Origin: Stercorarius parasiticus
Taxonomy: Eukaryota > Chordata > Aves > Charadriiformes > Stercorariidae
Length of the DNA: 64,000 nucleotides
NCBI GenBank assembly: GCA_013396915.1
Contig: VWZL01000463.1
Span: forward strand, 124,001-188,000
Direction: 5' to 3'
The notes under the pieces: model-generated
Database searches by the model: none
What the model was told of the DNA's origin: nothing
What the model saw: the letters and a program-made list of their open reading frames with translations, nothing else
Program-made: the position numbers and the translations under genes
Shown: positions 27,320 through 38,670 of the stretch, one piece after another
Position numbering within the stretch: the first letter of the stretch is position 1
How the letters are laid out: each line of letters starts with the position of its first letter

Positions 27320-27790
27320 CATAGAACCATAGAATGGTTCGGGTTGGAAGGGACCTCAAAGCCCACCCAGTGCCACCCCCTGCCCTGGGCAGGGACACCT
27401 CCCACCAGCCCGGGTTGCTCCAAGCCCCGGCCAACCTGGCCTTGAACCCCTCCAGGGATGGGGCAGCCACAGCTTCTCTGGGCAACCTGGGCCAGGGGCT
27501 CACCCCCCTCACAGCAAACAATTTCTTCCCCAGATCTCCTCTCAATCTCCCCTCTTTCAGTTTGAAGCCACTGCCCCTTGTCCTATCATTACACTCCCTG
27601 CTCCAGAGTCCCTCCCCATCCTCCCTGTAGGCCCCCTTTAGGGACTGGAAGGCCACTATAAGGTCTCCCCGGAGCCTTCTCTCGTCCAGGCTGAACCCCT
27701 CCAACTCTCAGCCTGTCCTCACAGCAGAGGGGCTCCAACCCTCGGATCATCTTCATGGCCTTCTGCTGGACCCGTTCCAACAGGTCCAGC
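27320..27790 (-). mobile_element. CR1 LINE 3' fragment, longest copy, with ORF2 C-terminal remnant
   Basis: This is the longest CR1 copy in the window. The 3' end on the left shows two terminal repeats (CATAGAACCATAGAATGG). Going right, the plus strand carries the whole conserved 3' segment, the CCTTGTCCTATCATTACACT block, the GGCCCCCTTTAGGGACTGGA block, and then sequence coding for a more upstream part of ORF2. Read on the minus strand, the motif LERVQQKAMKMIRGLE appears first. After a frame change near 27.70 kb come RRLRGDLI, YREDGEGL, RTRGSGFKL and WPRLPRE, the usual C-terminal end of the CR1 reverse-transcriptase protein. The frame break means the copy is dead. 5' truncation falls near 27.79 kb. 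Confidence 0.97.
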
Positions 27791-30700
27791 GTTGATATGA
27801 GCTTGTTTGCATTGCTCTGTGGAAGGTGAAAAAGAGCTACTGGACTTACACATCCATGTGCCGTGGCCAAGTTCTGCCCACCAGCAACAGCCAGACTCCC
27901 AAAGGCTCAGGAGTGGTGCCTGAGTCCTGGCCCCACCTGAACACAAGGTGTGTGGCTCCTGATCCTGGAGCTATAAGAGCATCAGCGTGGGCACCTCTGC
28001 TCCGAGCGCACTTGTGCTGGAGAGATGTGCTCTGGCTCCAGAGCGCAGAAACAACAGCGGCTAACTGCTGGATCAGGCTGCTCCGCCTCTTGGCTCAGTG
28101 AGTAGTACCTGCACGCCAGGGGACGGGATGAAGTGGTGGCTGGTCTTGGTTGTTATTCATAAGGTTACACTCTTGCACTTGCCGTGAGCAGCTGGGTCCT
28201 GATTGTCTGTTGGTCTCTGTTATTTTTATTTTTTTTTTTTATTTATACTGCTACAAATTCAGTGCAAGTAGGCAGTGGTAGTTTCTTACATCAGCGCTGC
28301 AGCTGTGCAAGAGAGAACAGAATGAGAATTGTATTGGGCAGGTATGTATGAAGAAAAAAGAAAAGTAGGTTTTTGTTTCTGACCCTTCAGCAGACAGAAG
28401 AATATATATTCCTGTGTAAATCAAGAGTGATGCAGTTGGTGTCACTGAATTTTTATCTTGATAAAATTGAGATAGGGAAGAACTAGTACTGCTGTAAAGG
28501 TAAAACCTTGTCCAGAAAGTTGTTTACAATTCCAGGCACTCGTATTCAAAGATGATAAACTCAAACAGATGTAGAGCAGAGGTTTTAGGGTGATTGAGGA
28601 AATGACTAACAAGAAGAGATTAGAATAGTCATGCTTCATTAGCTTATCAGAGAAAACTGTGATAAAGCATCATGTGGATATACACCAGGGAAGAGGAGGA
28701 ATATGCAAAATTAAGGCTGAGGTTGGCATGAGCATAAGTGGTCAAATCTGGACCTGAGAAGAAGTTTCCTTCTTGTCAGAACAAGCTCTGTACTCATTTC
28801 AAAGGGCTTCCTAAGAGGAAGGGTGCAGGTAAAAATACACTTCTTTTGAGGATGGTGGTCTATTAAAATTAATTTAAAAAACAAAAGAAAATCAACACCA
28901 AAATAAAACTACGAAAAACCACCCCTCAATCAACGAAAGCAATAACATTAGGATCATAATCTTATCTTGATGTTCTTTAATTAATGAGCAAGTTGCTTTC
29001 GTCTCTTTCCAGTCTCTGACACTAGAACAGTTTATAGAGAATCTGATCCTGTATTTTCACAGGCAAATTAATCCATTTTATCTGCAGCATCGTGGTGGGA
29101 AGAGATGTATGTTCACGTGCAAGGGAAAACTTAAGTACCGTTCCTCAGTGTCGCAGCCAATGAAAAATCCTGCAATTGCAGAAGGACACGTAAACGTTGG
29201 GCTTCTGGTTTGGGCGCTCGGGGAGGGAATCTAAAGCAATGACAAATACCTAGCAGTTCTGTGTAATCATTATGCTATCTATTCTATTGAACCATGGGAA
29301 TGAAATAAAATCCAAGGTGAGCATCCACTTAAGAGTTCCTAAAGGGTTTCTTGAGAACATGCCAAATTCAATATGTCTTCAGGTGCCTTAAAGTTCATGC
29401 AGAGAAAACACACTCTGCTGCCAAAATTTATTAGAATGGGCTATTATTGGAGCTCTGAGGACAATTGCTTAGAAGGCACTTGTTTCATCGTTCTGTATGT
29501 TAATTATTGAAGTGATGGAAGTCAACAAGGCTAATCTGATTTGTGGGAGTAATTGAGGTCAGCGTGCAGGGAAGAGGGAGAGAAAGGAGGCTTGCCATTT
29601 AATACAAATGAAATGATAACTTTCCCTTTGATAAGCAGAGAGCAACCTAGAAACGAGTAAATTTTTCCTCTAAAAACTTAGAGGGCTTTGAAGATTTAAA
29701 AAAAAAAAAAGGAGGGGAGGCGGGGAGAGACAGATTTTATAACACTCTGTAACACTTCATAGGAGACCAGGCGGAGAGGAAAAAATCACCACTGTGCAAA
29801 ACAATCTACTCCACTTTAATTATTTCACATGTGCCATAATTAAAGGAATCTTAATAAATTAAGGCAAACTATTATAGAGGACGCAAAAGAAAAACAAATA
29901 AATTTCAAACCTACTAGGAGTTGCGGCGTTGGGAGTCCTAATGAGAGATGTAGCTGCGGGCTGTTTTACTTCCCCTCTAATCTCGTACCCTACCTCATCC
30001 GCGACGCAGATACCACAAAGTTGGTCACTGGTTTTTAACTGAACTATATAACAGCTAATGCACCTGAATTTCTTATTCTGTTAGGTTTCCAATTTGAAGG
30101 TGTATCATGGTCTTAAGTCAGGCCACGCTTTGTGGTGAATGCTAAATGTTTCCCCTCTCTTTATTTTATTTTTCTCTGCAGGATGAAGCGATAGGCTTTC
30201 CAGCACAGATGTGTACTATTTTAAGATGAGTCTATTCCTGCCCACTCACATAAAACACATTTAATTCTTCTGCAACTTTGCATCTTAATTATTGAATCCA
30301 GATCTTTTTAGATAACACTGTGTTCTCATTTACCAGCAGATGAAGCCAATGATTTGAAAAAATGGGAAGCAAGAGGGCACAATTATTCCTATGAATTTTG
30401 TTATTTCTTGGCGTTACAAATCAGGGATTGGACATCTCCAGCCCAGCTGATGTTTTCATTGCATTCCAAAATCAGAACAGCTTCGGATTATTTAATTGTG
30501 AATTGAGAGCTATTTCCAGTTTAATAGTAGTAGCTCTAATGCGAAGAAATTAGGGGAATAGATGGTAAAAGAATAACAATAAATGTAACAAATGACAGCT
30601 TGGGCCCTCCAAATATGGCATTCCCATTAAATAATATTTGCGTATCAGATCCATGTGCCTAGTCAGCATGTGGGATGGGCAAAATATTCCCCCAAATAGT

Positions 30701-31577
30701 TCCTATTTACTTGTGCAGAATAAAAATCATCCTACAGGCTTATTAGTACGTGTTCACGTTGTAAATAGTGCCGGTAGGGTGCTAATTGGGATGATACCTC
30801 AACACCTAAGTGTGGTTACAGCTTTCAAAATTGCCTCTGACAGGGCAATTACCGCATTCGGCACTAATGGCGTAGGGAAGACAATCTGCACCGTGTTGAG
30901 CCCCAGCCATGTTTGAAGCGGGCATTTTTTCCCTCAGCTATGCAGGACTTGAGGGTTAAATTGCCCCAGAGTTGTTAATGGTAAAATCTTATGATAGATA
31001 TCTTTCTACAAGATATTTCTACTGCCGAGTGTGAAGGGGAAACAGATTTTTTTTTTCTTTTCTCTAACTTTTTTTTTTTCCCCAAACCCATGAGACATGC
31101 TTTAAAGAGCTGATTATTTGTAAAGGAAAATCAGTTTCCTTTAAAACAAAGCAAATCAAGAGCTGCTTTTAATAATGGTTCACTTTAATCCATGGTTTGG
31201 GAATAGCAGCCTCCGAATGCGTTCCTCCTTGTTCACGGCTCCTTGTGTTGTAACCTGTGGAAGAACAAAGGCTGGGCAAAAAGTTTTCCTGGTTTAAGGA
31301 GCAAGAGTGGTTGGTTACGGTGAAGTGGGACATGGTAGGAAAGGGAACCATCCCTCCTCTTGGGAAGGAGAGGTGTGGTGGCTTATTGGGCAAGAGACTT
31401 CGAGACGTGTAGGACACTTCAATCCCAATGCTTCAGTCAGTTCTGCAGGGAATTTATTCTTTTTTTGGTTCGTTGCTCCTCCTCCATGGATCCGATGATG
31501 TGATCAACATGTCTGTCGGCCAGTTGAAAGAGAAGGCTTGATGCAATGTGGCTGAGTCTGCGTGTAGCACTGCCAGG
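27791..31577. other. Gene-free interval with candidate conserved non-coding sequence
   Basis: The left part (27.8-28.2 kb) is GC-richer flank of the CR1 copy. From about 29.4 to 30.9 kb the sequence is AT-rich and full of homeodomain-type words (TTAATTATTG, CATAATTAAAG, TTTAATTATTT) and TGACAG words, with few obvious repeats. That texture is common in vertebrate conserved enhancers. No exon is supported. A purine-rich A-tract sits near 29698-29732. Confidence 0.4.
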
Positions 31578-31911
31578 TCATAGAATCAGAGAATGGTTTG
31601 TGTTGGAAGGGACCTTAAAGATCATCCAGTTCCAACCCCCCTGCCCTGAGCAGGGACACCTCCCACCAGCCCAGGTTGCTCCAAGCCCCGGCCAACCTGG
31701 CCTTGAACCCCTCCAGGGATGGGGCAGCCACAGCTTCTCTGGGCAACCTGGGCCAGGGGCTCACCCCCCTCACAGCAAACAATTTCTTCCCCAGATCTCC
31801 TCTCAATCTCCCCTCTTGCAGTGTAAAACCCTTCCCCCTTGTCCTATCATTACACTCCCTGATAAAGTCCCTCCCCCAGCTTTCCCGTAGGCCCCCTTTA
31901 GGGACTGGAAG
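31578..31911 (-). mobile_element. CR1 LINE 3' fragment
   Basis: The left end is TCATAGAATCAGAGAATGG, the CR1 terminal repeat pair, followed by the subfamily block also seen at 2.65 and 27.3 kb. The minus-strand reading gives RGDLGKKLFAVRG, WPRLPRE and SLEGFKARL, the CR1 ORF2 C-terminus. The right edge is at the GGGACTGGAAG word near 31911. It is 5' truncated and only slightly diverged from the 27.3 kb copy across the shared part. Confidence 0.96.
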
Positions 31912-34900
31912 TCATGTTCCTCAGCAGTGATTTCAAGAGCTCAGAAAAAGCCAGGCTTTAAATATCTGCAGACGCCAGGGAGGTTTGGGATATTGCATAG
32001 TTTTCGGATTGGAAGTTGTGTTCTTTTTGTAGCTAATTGATCTAAATAGCTACGTACCTAAGAAGGAATTAAATTGATTAGCCAAACCTTGTAGCTAAGC
32101 CTTCCCAGATGAGAGGGCTATGGCATTAAAGAAATCCTGTAACAGACTGGACAATTAAGATGGAAGAAGAGGCATTAGGCTTGCACTGTGTTCAGTATTT
32201 GCATGAGCAACTACCTGCAAGTTAAGGCAGTACAATCAAAACGTCTTGGCTGCTCTGCTTCTTCCACCCGTATGAGTGTGTCCCCTCCTTCCTCAGCTTT
32301 CTGGAAAGCCGATCTGAGGTTTAGAAATGAAACTAAATAGCTTCATGTTGAAATTCTTATTGCTTTTGGTCACTTTTACAGTCAGGTTTTTAGTGGAGCT
32401 CTTGGTAAACTTAGTGTCTGTGTTTTGTACTTGCCTCGGTGCCGGTGGACTGGCAAAAATGCTGGCACATACTTCATCATACCGCTGCCAAAGTGTGTTG
32501 GATTTCTGCTTTGCTTTGAATGTAAATGGAAACTTGATAAGCTAACAAGGACACTTGTGTTCATGTAGAATTCATGAATGTGTGTTAAAAACTGCTATAA
32601 AAGGACACTTCTTGTCTTCAGCTAAATTGATAGCCGCTCTTTCAATATACACTTCTTGTGCTTGAAAAATCAAGACGTACAATTGTCTCTCAGCTAAGAA
32701 AAAGGATTTCTTTTTCATGTCTGTATGAGTGAAAATCTGTGCGATTTGCTATGTTGTTTCCTTTCAAAGGTACTGCTTTGTTTTGGTATGTAACTATTGC
32801 TTTTCCCTTTGCTTGTCTGTCTTAGAACACAAATTCCAGTGGGTATGCACATCTGTGATTAACCTCCCTTCCTTCCAGTCGCAGTCAGAGCCTTCTCAGT
32901 AAGAGAGTTTGGAGTTTAAAAATTACGATGCTGAGAAGTTGCCCGAAGAAGAAATTTGATGGCAATATGTTGCAGTGAGTGGGATTCTTTTTTTTTTTCT
33001 TTTTCCTTTTTTCCTTATGAATAACATTGGGCTTTGTACACCTGATTGCAACATGCAGCAAATCAAGAAGTTGATTAAGCGGGACAAAATGGGGCTAAAG
33101 GAAAAATGAGGGAAGGGGAAATCATCTGCTTTTCATCAGCAGATTATTTTTTTTTTTTCTCTCTTCACTAACGGAGTATTCCTCGTAGTACCACTTAATG
33201 TCTAAACAGATGGACATTGACTGGAAATAATCAGACGTTTTCTGCTGGACCAGACTGTGCAAATGGATATCCTGCCCTTAGATAGTTATCTCTGCGCACA
33301 CTGAGACGCGCTCCCAGGGCTGTGCTCCTTGCAGGGATCATGCAAACTGGCTTTAATCAGCTTTGAGTGAAGCCAGCCAGCTTCCCTCACAAAACCATCC
33401 TTAGTTATTAAGCTAACTTGACTGATTTTGCTTAAGGCTGACTTAAGGAGCTCAAACTGCCCTACCTGTACATCTTCGAAGCAGGTAACCTTCCAGCCCA
33501 AGGGTTACGCTGCAAGGCAACAACGTGTTACCCAACCTGGCCATTTACAGAACAGATGTCTTTCCCTCGCCGTAGTAGCAGAAGTCTTGAGACCAATGGA
33601 AAGACTGATTTAGAAAGAATTTTTTATATTCGCGGTTTTTTTTTTCAGTACTGGCATGAAAAAAAAAAAGAAAAAGCACATCTTGGACATTCACCACAGT
33701 AAAGTATGTATCTAGAGATTAACATAAAAATCAGGATAGGCTAATTTCATGTGTCTTTTAATTCCCTGTCCTCTAGTTCCCACTACTATTTCCCACAGCT
33801 GTAAGACTGTCTTTAAAACTACAACAGTTTCGCATTGCCGGTACTGAGACTTGAAGAAAAATATTGCTTAGAAATATTGCGAGACTGGTGACAGGATGAG
33901 CGATGGCCAAGCTCTGCGTAAGCTCTGACAGGCGAGCTCTGCAGAACCTTGCGGAGCAGTTTGAAATGCCTGAGGCTGAGCTCTGTACTGCCCCTTGTCG
34001 CGCGGACACGAGCCCCAGCAGAGCACAGCGTTAGCAGCACAGGTACGGGTGTGTGCCTTCACCCACCTTCCCCGTACAGGGCTGGACATCTTTGCTTAAA
34101 CTGCTGAAAAGAGGTGGAGGGACGAAGAATGGTGGCAGACAAATCAAAATTCTTAGCGGCATCCTGAGGTCAGGACAAACTTCTAAAATCCTTCAGCTTT
34201 CCAGGACGGCGCGTATTGAGATTCAGAGATCCAGTATTAGGATTTAGGTTTATTTTGCACTCATTTAAGTTGAACTGACACTCCTGCCATGGATTGCGTT
34301 TTCTTCAAATGCATCTCCTTTAAAAGTAGATTGAATTTCTTCCAGTGGCACGTTGAAGTTGATGGGAATAACTCCGTCTCTTAATCTGTTGCACAAAAAT
34401 AGGAAAACGCTCTCTATATACTTAAATCAGAAACCTGGGGTTACACAATCAGGCGGGAGGTCTGCCATAAGAACGTCTGCCTGCCTGAACCTTGTGGCAT
34501 GATACCAGGTCAGACAAAACCTCTTCTCCTTCAATATCCCCAATGAAGTTGCAAAGAATGCTCTGGGCAAACACAATTTGGCAAGGCTCATCTTATCTAG
34601 GTCACGTGCCGGAGGAAGGATATTCAAAAGGAAATCCTGAAAGGCACGCTGATTTGCCTAGGTATTAGAGTCTGTAACTGAAAAATATTTGCGTCCCTGG
34701 ATTTAAAAAAATGTGTTGTAATACCTACATACCACAGGATGGAGTTACAGACTTAACTTTAGATTTTGTTGCCTTCTAGCCAAACTATTAATGTTTGTGT
34801 AATGTTTTTTTAATACTCCGTACTTGCAACAGATGCGTACAACTGTATTGGAGAAGATTCTTCCCAATTGCAAAGGGCAGAATAAGGTTATACCAAGCAC

Positions 34901-37900
34901 AAATGCTGCCTTCGTTGTATGTTACGGGTACAGGTTGTACACAGTGCTTGTGTGGTTACTCTACGTGCTTTAGTCTGCTATAATTCAGGATTCAAGGAAG
35001 ATACAATTTTTCAGAAGCCCAGAGGACTCTGTTGGGAGTTCTGTTCAGCATACCGCTCCTGTCTGGGAGAATACGCTGAGAAAACCAGTCCCTGGGGGTC
35101 AGATAGTGTATGGGATGGTGCAGCAGCATCACAAGGGCAGCCCAATGATACTAAAATCGGGGGCTGGAGGCAAGAGCGAGCGGAAGCCTGGAGCAGCAAT
35201 AGAAAATCTGCCAGGAAGGATTGCTGCTAGGAGTGAAAAGAAAGGGTAGAGACATCTTCTGGGGTTTCTTTTGCGGTGTTTTTGTTTGCTTGTTTGGTTT
35301 TGTTTTCCTGCTGAAGGAAGAGGCTGTGCTCTGAAAGTAGGTGCTCTTGAAATTCTCTCTCTGAAAGGAGACCTAGTGCAAAGCAGCTGAAATATAGTGG
35401 GTCCTGGAGCTGGCACTGCAGCACAGCCAGGAGCTGCTGCTGCTGCGGCTGGAAGAGGCATTCCCGGAGGTTTCGTTTCCAGGCAGCCAAGCTAACCTTT
35501 AGCAAAATTAGTATTCTTCAGCTTCTACATCTGTAGAAAGGTGATAGGATTTAATTACATACTAAAAAGAATTATGAAACTGAATCTACTCGTGTTTGCA
35601 AAACACTCGGAAACCTTCAGATTGTAGAACTGGCAGGACTAATAATTACTATCTACATCATCCTTGCAGTTTTCTGCCTATCAATCAAGACACGGGAGTA
35701 CTTTCTCTTGGAAACTTCGGAAATGTCCTTTGTCGTTAGCGGAGCTGCTTCAAGAGGTGGTTGCCCATTTGTGAAAGTCTGTAAAGCTGCCTTCATGGGC
35801 AACGATGTAAACAGTCTTGCTTCTCATTTCTCAATTACTTCACAAACATAATTGAAATTTTACATTTGCCAAAAAGCTCGTCTCCAATTTTAAGTACTTC
35901 AAAACCTAAAATTATAATTCAAGTTTTAGTAAATGCACTTAATTAAAAGCTAATGAAAACCTTGTTTAGTGCTTTATCGCTTTTTAAGGCTTTTTTTATC
36001 ACCAGAGATTAATTTGAAAAAAATATGCCTGTGTGTATTTATAAGACAGGTTAATCTTGAAGGCAAAAGGTGTTATGGCATTCAAGCTCTGCTTTCCCCT
36101 CTCGAGGTGTCTGCCTATTTTTTTTTTTCTTTCCTATTCAGTATATTAATAAAATATTAATCAAAGTCTTGGATGCTATGCTCTATGCTAGAGAGTTAAC
36201 ATGGAAATCTTGATTTTGGTAAGGTTCTGGACTTCTGTATCCTCATAAAACAATTAAATACAGGGAATCTTTATTACTTGGAACCGTTTCTCCTTGGTCT
36301 CTTGCCTTGTCAATTCTCATAAAGCGAGGCAAAGTCAGATTGGGTCAATACCTGGATGAGAAATTGGAAAGAAAAGGAATTGGCATTAGTGAGTCACCAG
36401 CGAGTGCTTCTCTCTGACTCAGTGCCTTGCAGCATGGAAGTAACCCAATTATCATCCCTCGGATGACACGTGAGACAGAGGTCTCTGAGAAGTGATCCAA
36501 TCTGCGAGGATCTTGTAAGGAAAAGAGAAACACAGAGCTCTAACAACTTAAATACTAGATGTTATACTGGTTTTGTCTGTTTCATAATATTGTAAGCGTT
36601 CTTCTCAAATGACTCTCCGTTTCTATCAGTTCTCACCAGGAGGTATCTCAATTCAATAGCAATAATGTAATGTCTGAGGCAATTTTCTCCCGCTGATTTT
36701 ATTTCTCACATCATCTTGTATTAACCACGTGTCACTTCAATATTTATTCTGTCTGTGTGTGGACTTCAGATCACTCTCAACTATCGACTCCTGTGTATCG
36801 GGGTAGGAGCCTAAAAACCCCTTTATTTTGTACACGTATGGGCTTAACAGCATGCTTAGTCATATCCTGAGTTCAGGGATATGGCTCTAGGACCACTTTC
36901 AAGAAGATATCCCTTAAGATTAAGGTATGGCACACTTCAATTTATAAAAGTCCGGGTGGGTACCCTGCCCTAAGCGGAGATAAGGACTTGATCGTCTCTT
37001 CTTTTAATTGGAGTGTATCTATATTAGAGCTTTAGATTTGATCTGATGTGGGTTTTTTTGGAAGGAAATCGCTTGGAGGTTTGGTTGGTTGGTTTTTTCC
37101 CCCCTCTCGTATTTGCCGTTCTTGATATACGTTGTAAGGTTTGAGCTGGATTCCTTTAGGAAAACACTTTTGTGGATTGCCCTCCTCATCCCTTTCTGTG
37201 TTGCCTCTTGAGACTGGACATGTTTGTTGTGACGTGACGCAAGTGACTGTGGTATGTTGCGTGGCGGTGGTTTACCTGCAGAGGGCTGGGGAAAAGCAGC
37301 AGACTTCAACTGAGTTCCACTCCCAAACAGCAGCTGGGTATTACTACCCGTATGGGTTTGACTGGAAACTACCAAGGATCTGAGAAACAAATTTAATTGT
37401 AGAGATTTGAAAGAAACAATGATTTGTGTTCAGTCTAGAGCAGAGCTGGGCTCCTGTCCTGGTCCAGTGCTTCATCAGCTGGACTTTACTTTTCTCATAA
37501 AATTCCTTTCTGGCTTCTCCTTCTTGTCCCCGAGCTGCTTCCAGAATAAGCAAATGACAGCTCCTTGTTTGCAGGGGCTCAGTTTGCTTTAGGGACGTTT
37601 TCCAAGCCCTGTGTTTCTTTTTTCACAGTGTTGTCAGCTTGTCTGTTCCCACCTGCTACACTGTCCAGCATGCTTCTGGGAGGACTGTAAGAATAGTATT
37701 GACATTTTAGCTAGCTTTCAAAATTACATTCAAAATTACTTTTGGCTGAGTAACATTTTCACAGCATTATTGCCATCCAGAAACCTTAAATTGATAGTAT
37801 TCCTGCATTGAAAGGAATGCAAGGGAAAAAAATGACGGAATTATTCCGGTGTGAAGTTGGTACAAATAAGAGCAAAACCTCTCCACAAATAACATGATTA

Positions 37901-38361
37901 CATGGATATTAGTGTTAGAATATTATATTGCTTCTAAGGCATGCATACCCAAAGATACCCAAAACTTTAAATAACGTTGAAAGATACTCTGAGAAAATCA
38001 ATGACTACTGTTGGCTGCCTCAGGTAATGCAAATGTAACACACAGTTATTGTGGTTGTGTGAAATCTTTTGGCGTCCAAACTATGAATTTCTTAACTTCT
38101 GTGGCTACCGAGCAGAAAGAAAAACAAGAGTTTAGCACTAGAGTGCGTTACTGTTAGGATGTAGCTTAACACCAAATAGTCCAAATAGCTTAATAGATCT
38201 GAGCAGTCAATCAGGGCAATATATAAGACGCCATCTGAGCACCCACCCTTTTGACAGTCAGGTGTTGGATATTTGCAGCCCCAGGGAGGATGAGATTGTA
38301 AGTATTTACAGGTTTCAAGGCAGGAAAAAGCAGCGATGGTCACTTACTCAGCGCTTCCTAT
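31912..38361. other. Gene-free interval (about 6.4 kb)
   Basis: No supported exon or known repeat family. Noted are a T-rich tract at 32986-33015, a small hairpin at 33124-33144, poly-T/poly-A runs near 33.64-33.67 kb, a modestly GC-rich patch at 35.0-35.5 kb without promoter structure, and an AT-rich stretch at 35.82-35.97 kb with several TAATT words. The 123-codon minus-strand frame at 37.0-37.4 kb has no recognisable domain. Confidence 0.5.
32986..33015. repeat. T-rich pyrimidine tract
   Basis: A run of T with occasional C (about 28 of 30 pyrimidines). Low-complexity sequence with no adjacent element identified. Confidence 0.85.
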
Positions 38362-38670
38362 ACACACAGCCCATTGAATCTCATCCAGCCATCTGTGGGC
38401 CAAGCCTGTAACTGGTTTGTTATGGATGGTGTCTGTTACGCAGGTATCCAGTCCTTCTCTAAAGCCTGAGAACACTGCCAAACTCACTGCATCCCTGGGC
38501 AAGTTGTTCGCTAAGTCAATTTTCCCATGAAAAAAAAAAATTGTCTGACTTTGGTTAGGATTTGTCTAGCTTCATCTAAAGTGCCTTTCCCCCCCTGCCA
38601 TTAGCAGGATATCTATAAAAAAATCTTTCTTCCATAGGTACCTTCTAGATCATCATATGCTAATAATTGG
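38362..38670 (-). mobile_element. Ancient CR1/L3-like LINE fragment
   Basis: The order of words matches old amniote CR1/L3 3' regions and not the younger avian CR1 copies. TCTCATCCAGCC and CTGTAACTGG are followed by GTATCCAGTCCTTCTCTAAA, CACTGCATCCCTGGGCAAGT, TGTTCGCTAAGTCAATTTTC, ATTTGTCTAGCTTCA, CTGCCATTAGCAGGATATC, and then TCTTCCATAGGTACCTTCTA. The similarity is spread over about 300 bases with many substitutions, so the insertion is old, probably predating modern bird orders. Minus strand, since these words are in the antisense orientation. The edges are approximate. Confidence 0.72.

Noticed and set aside
37019..37390. 123-codon minus-strand open frame
   Set aside because: No domain recognised, no splice signals or conserved features seen.
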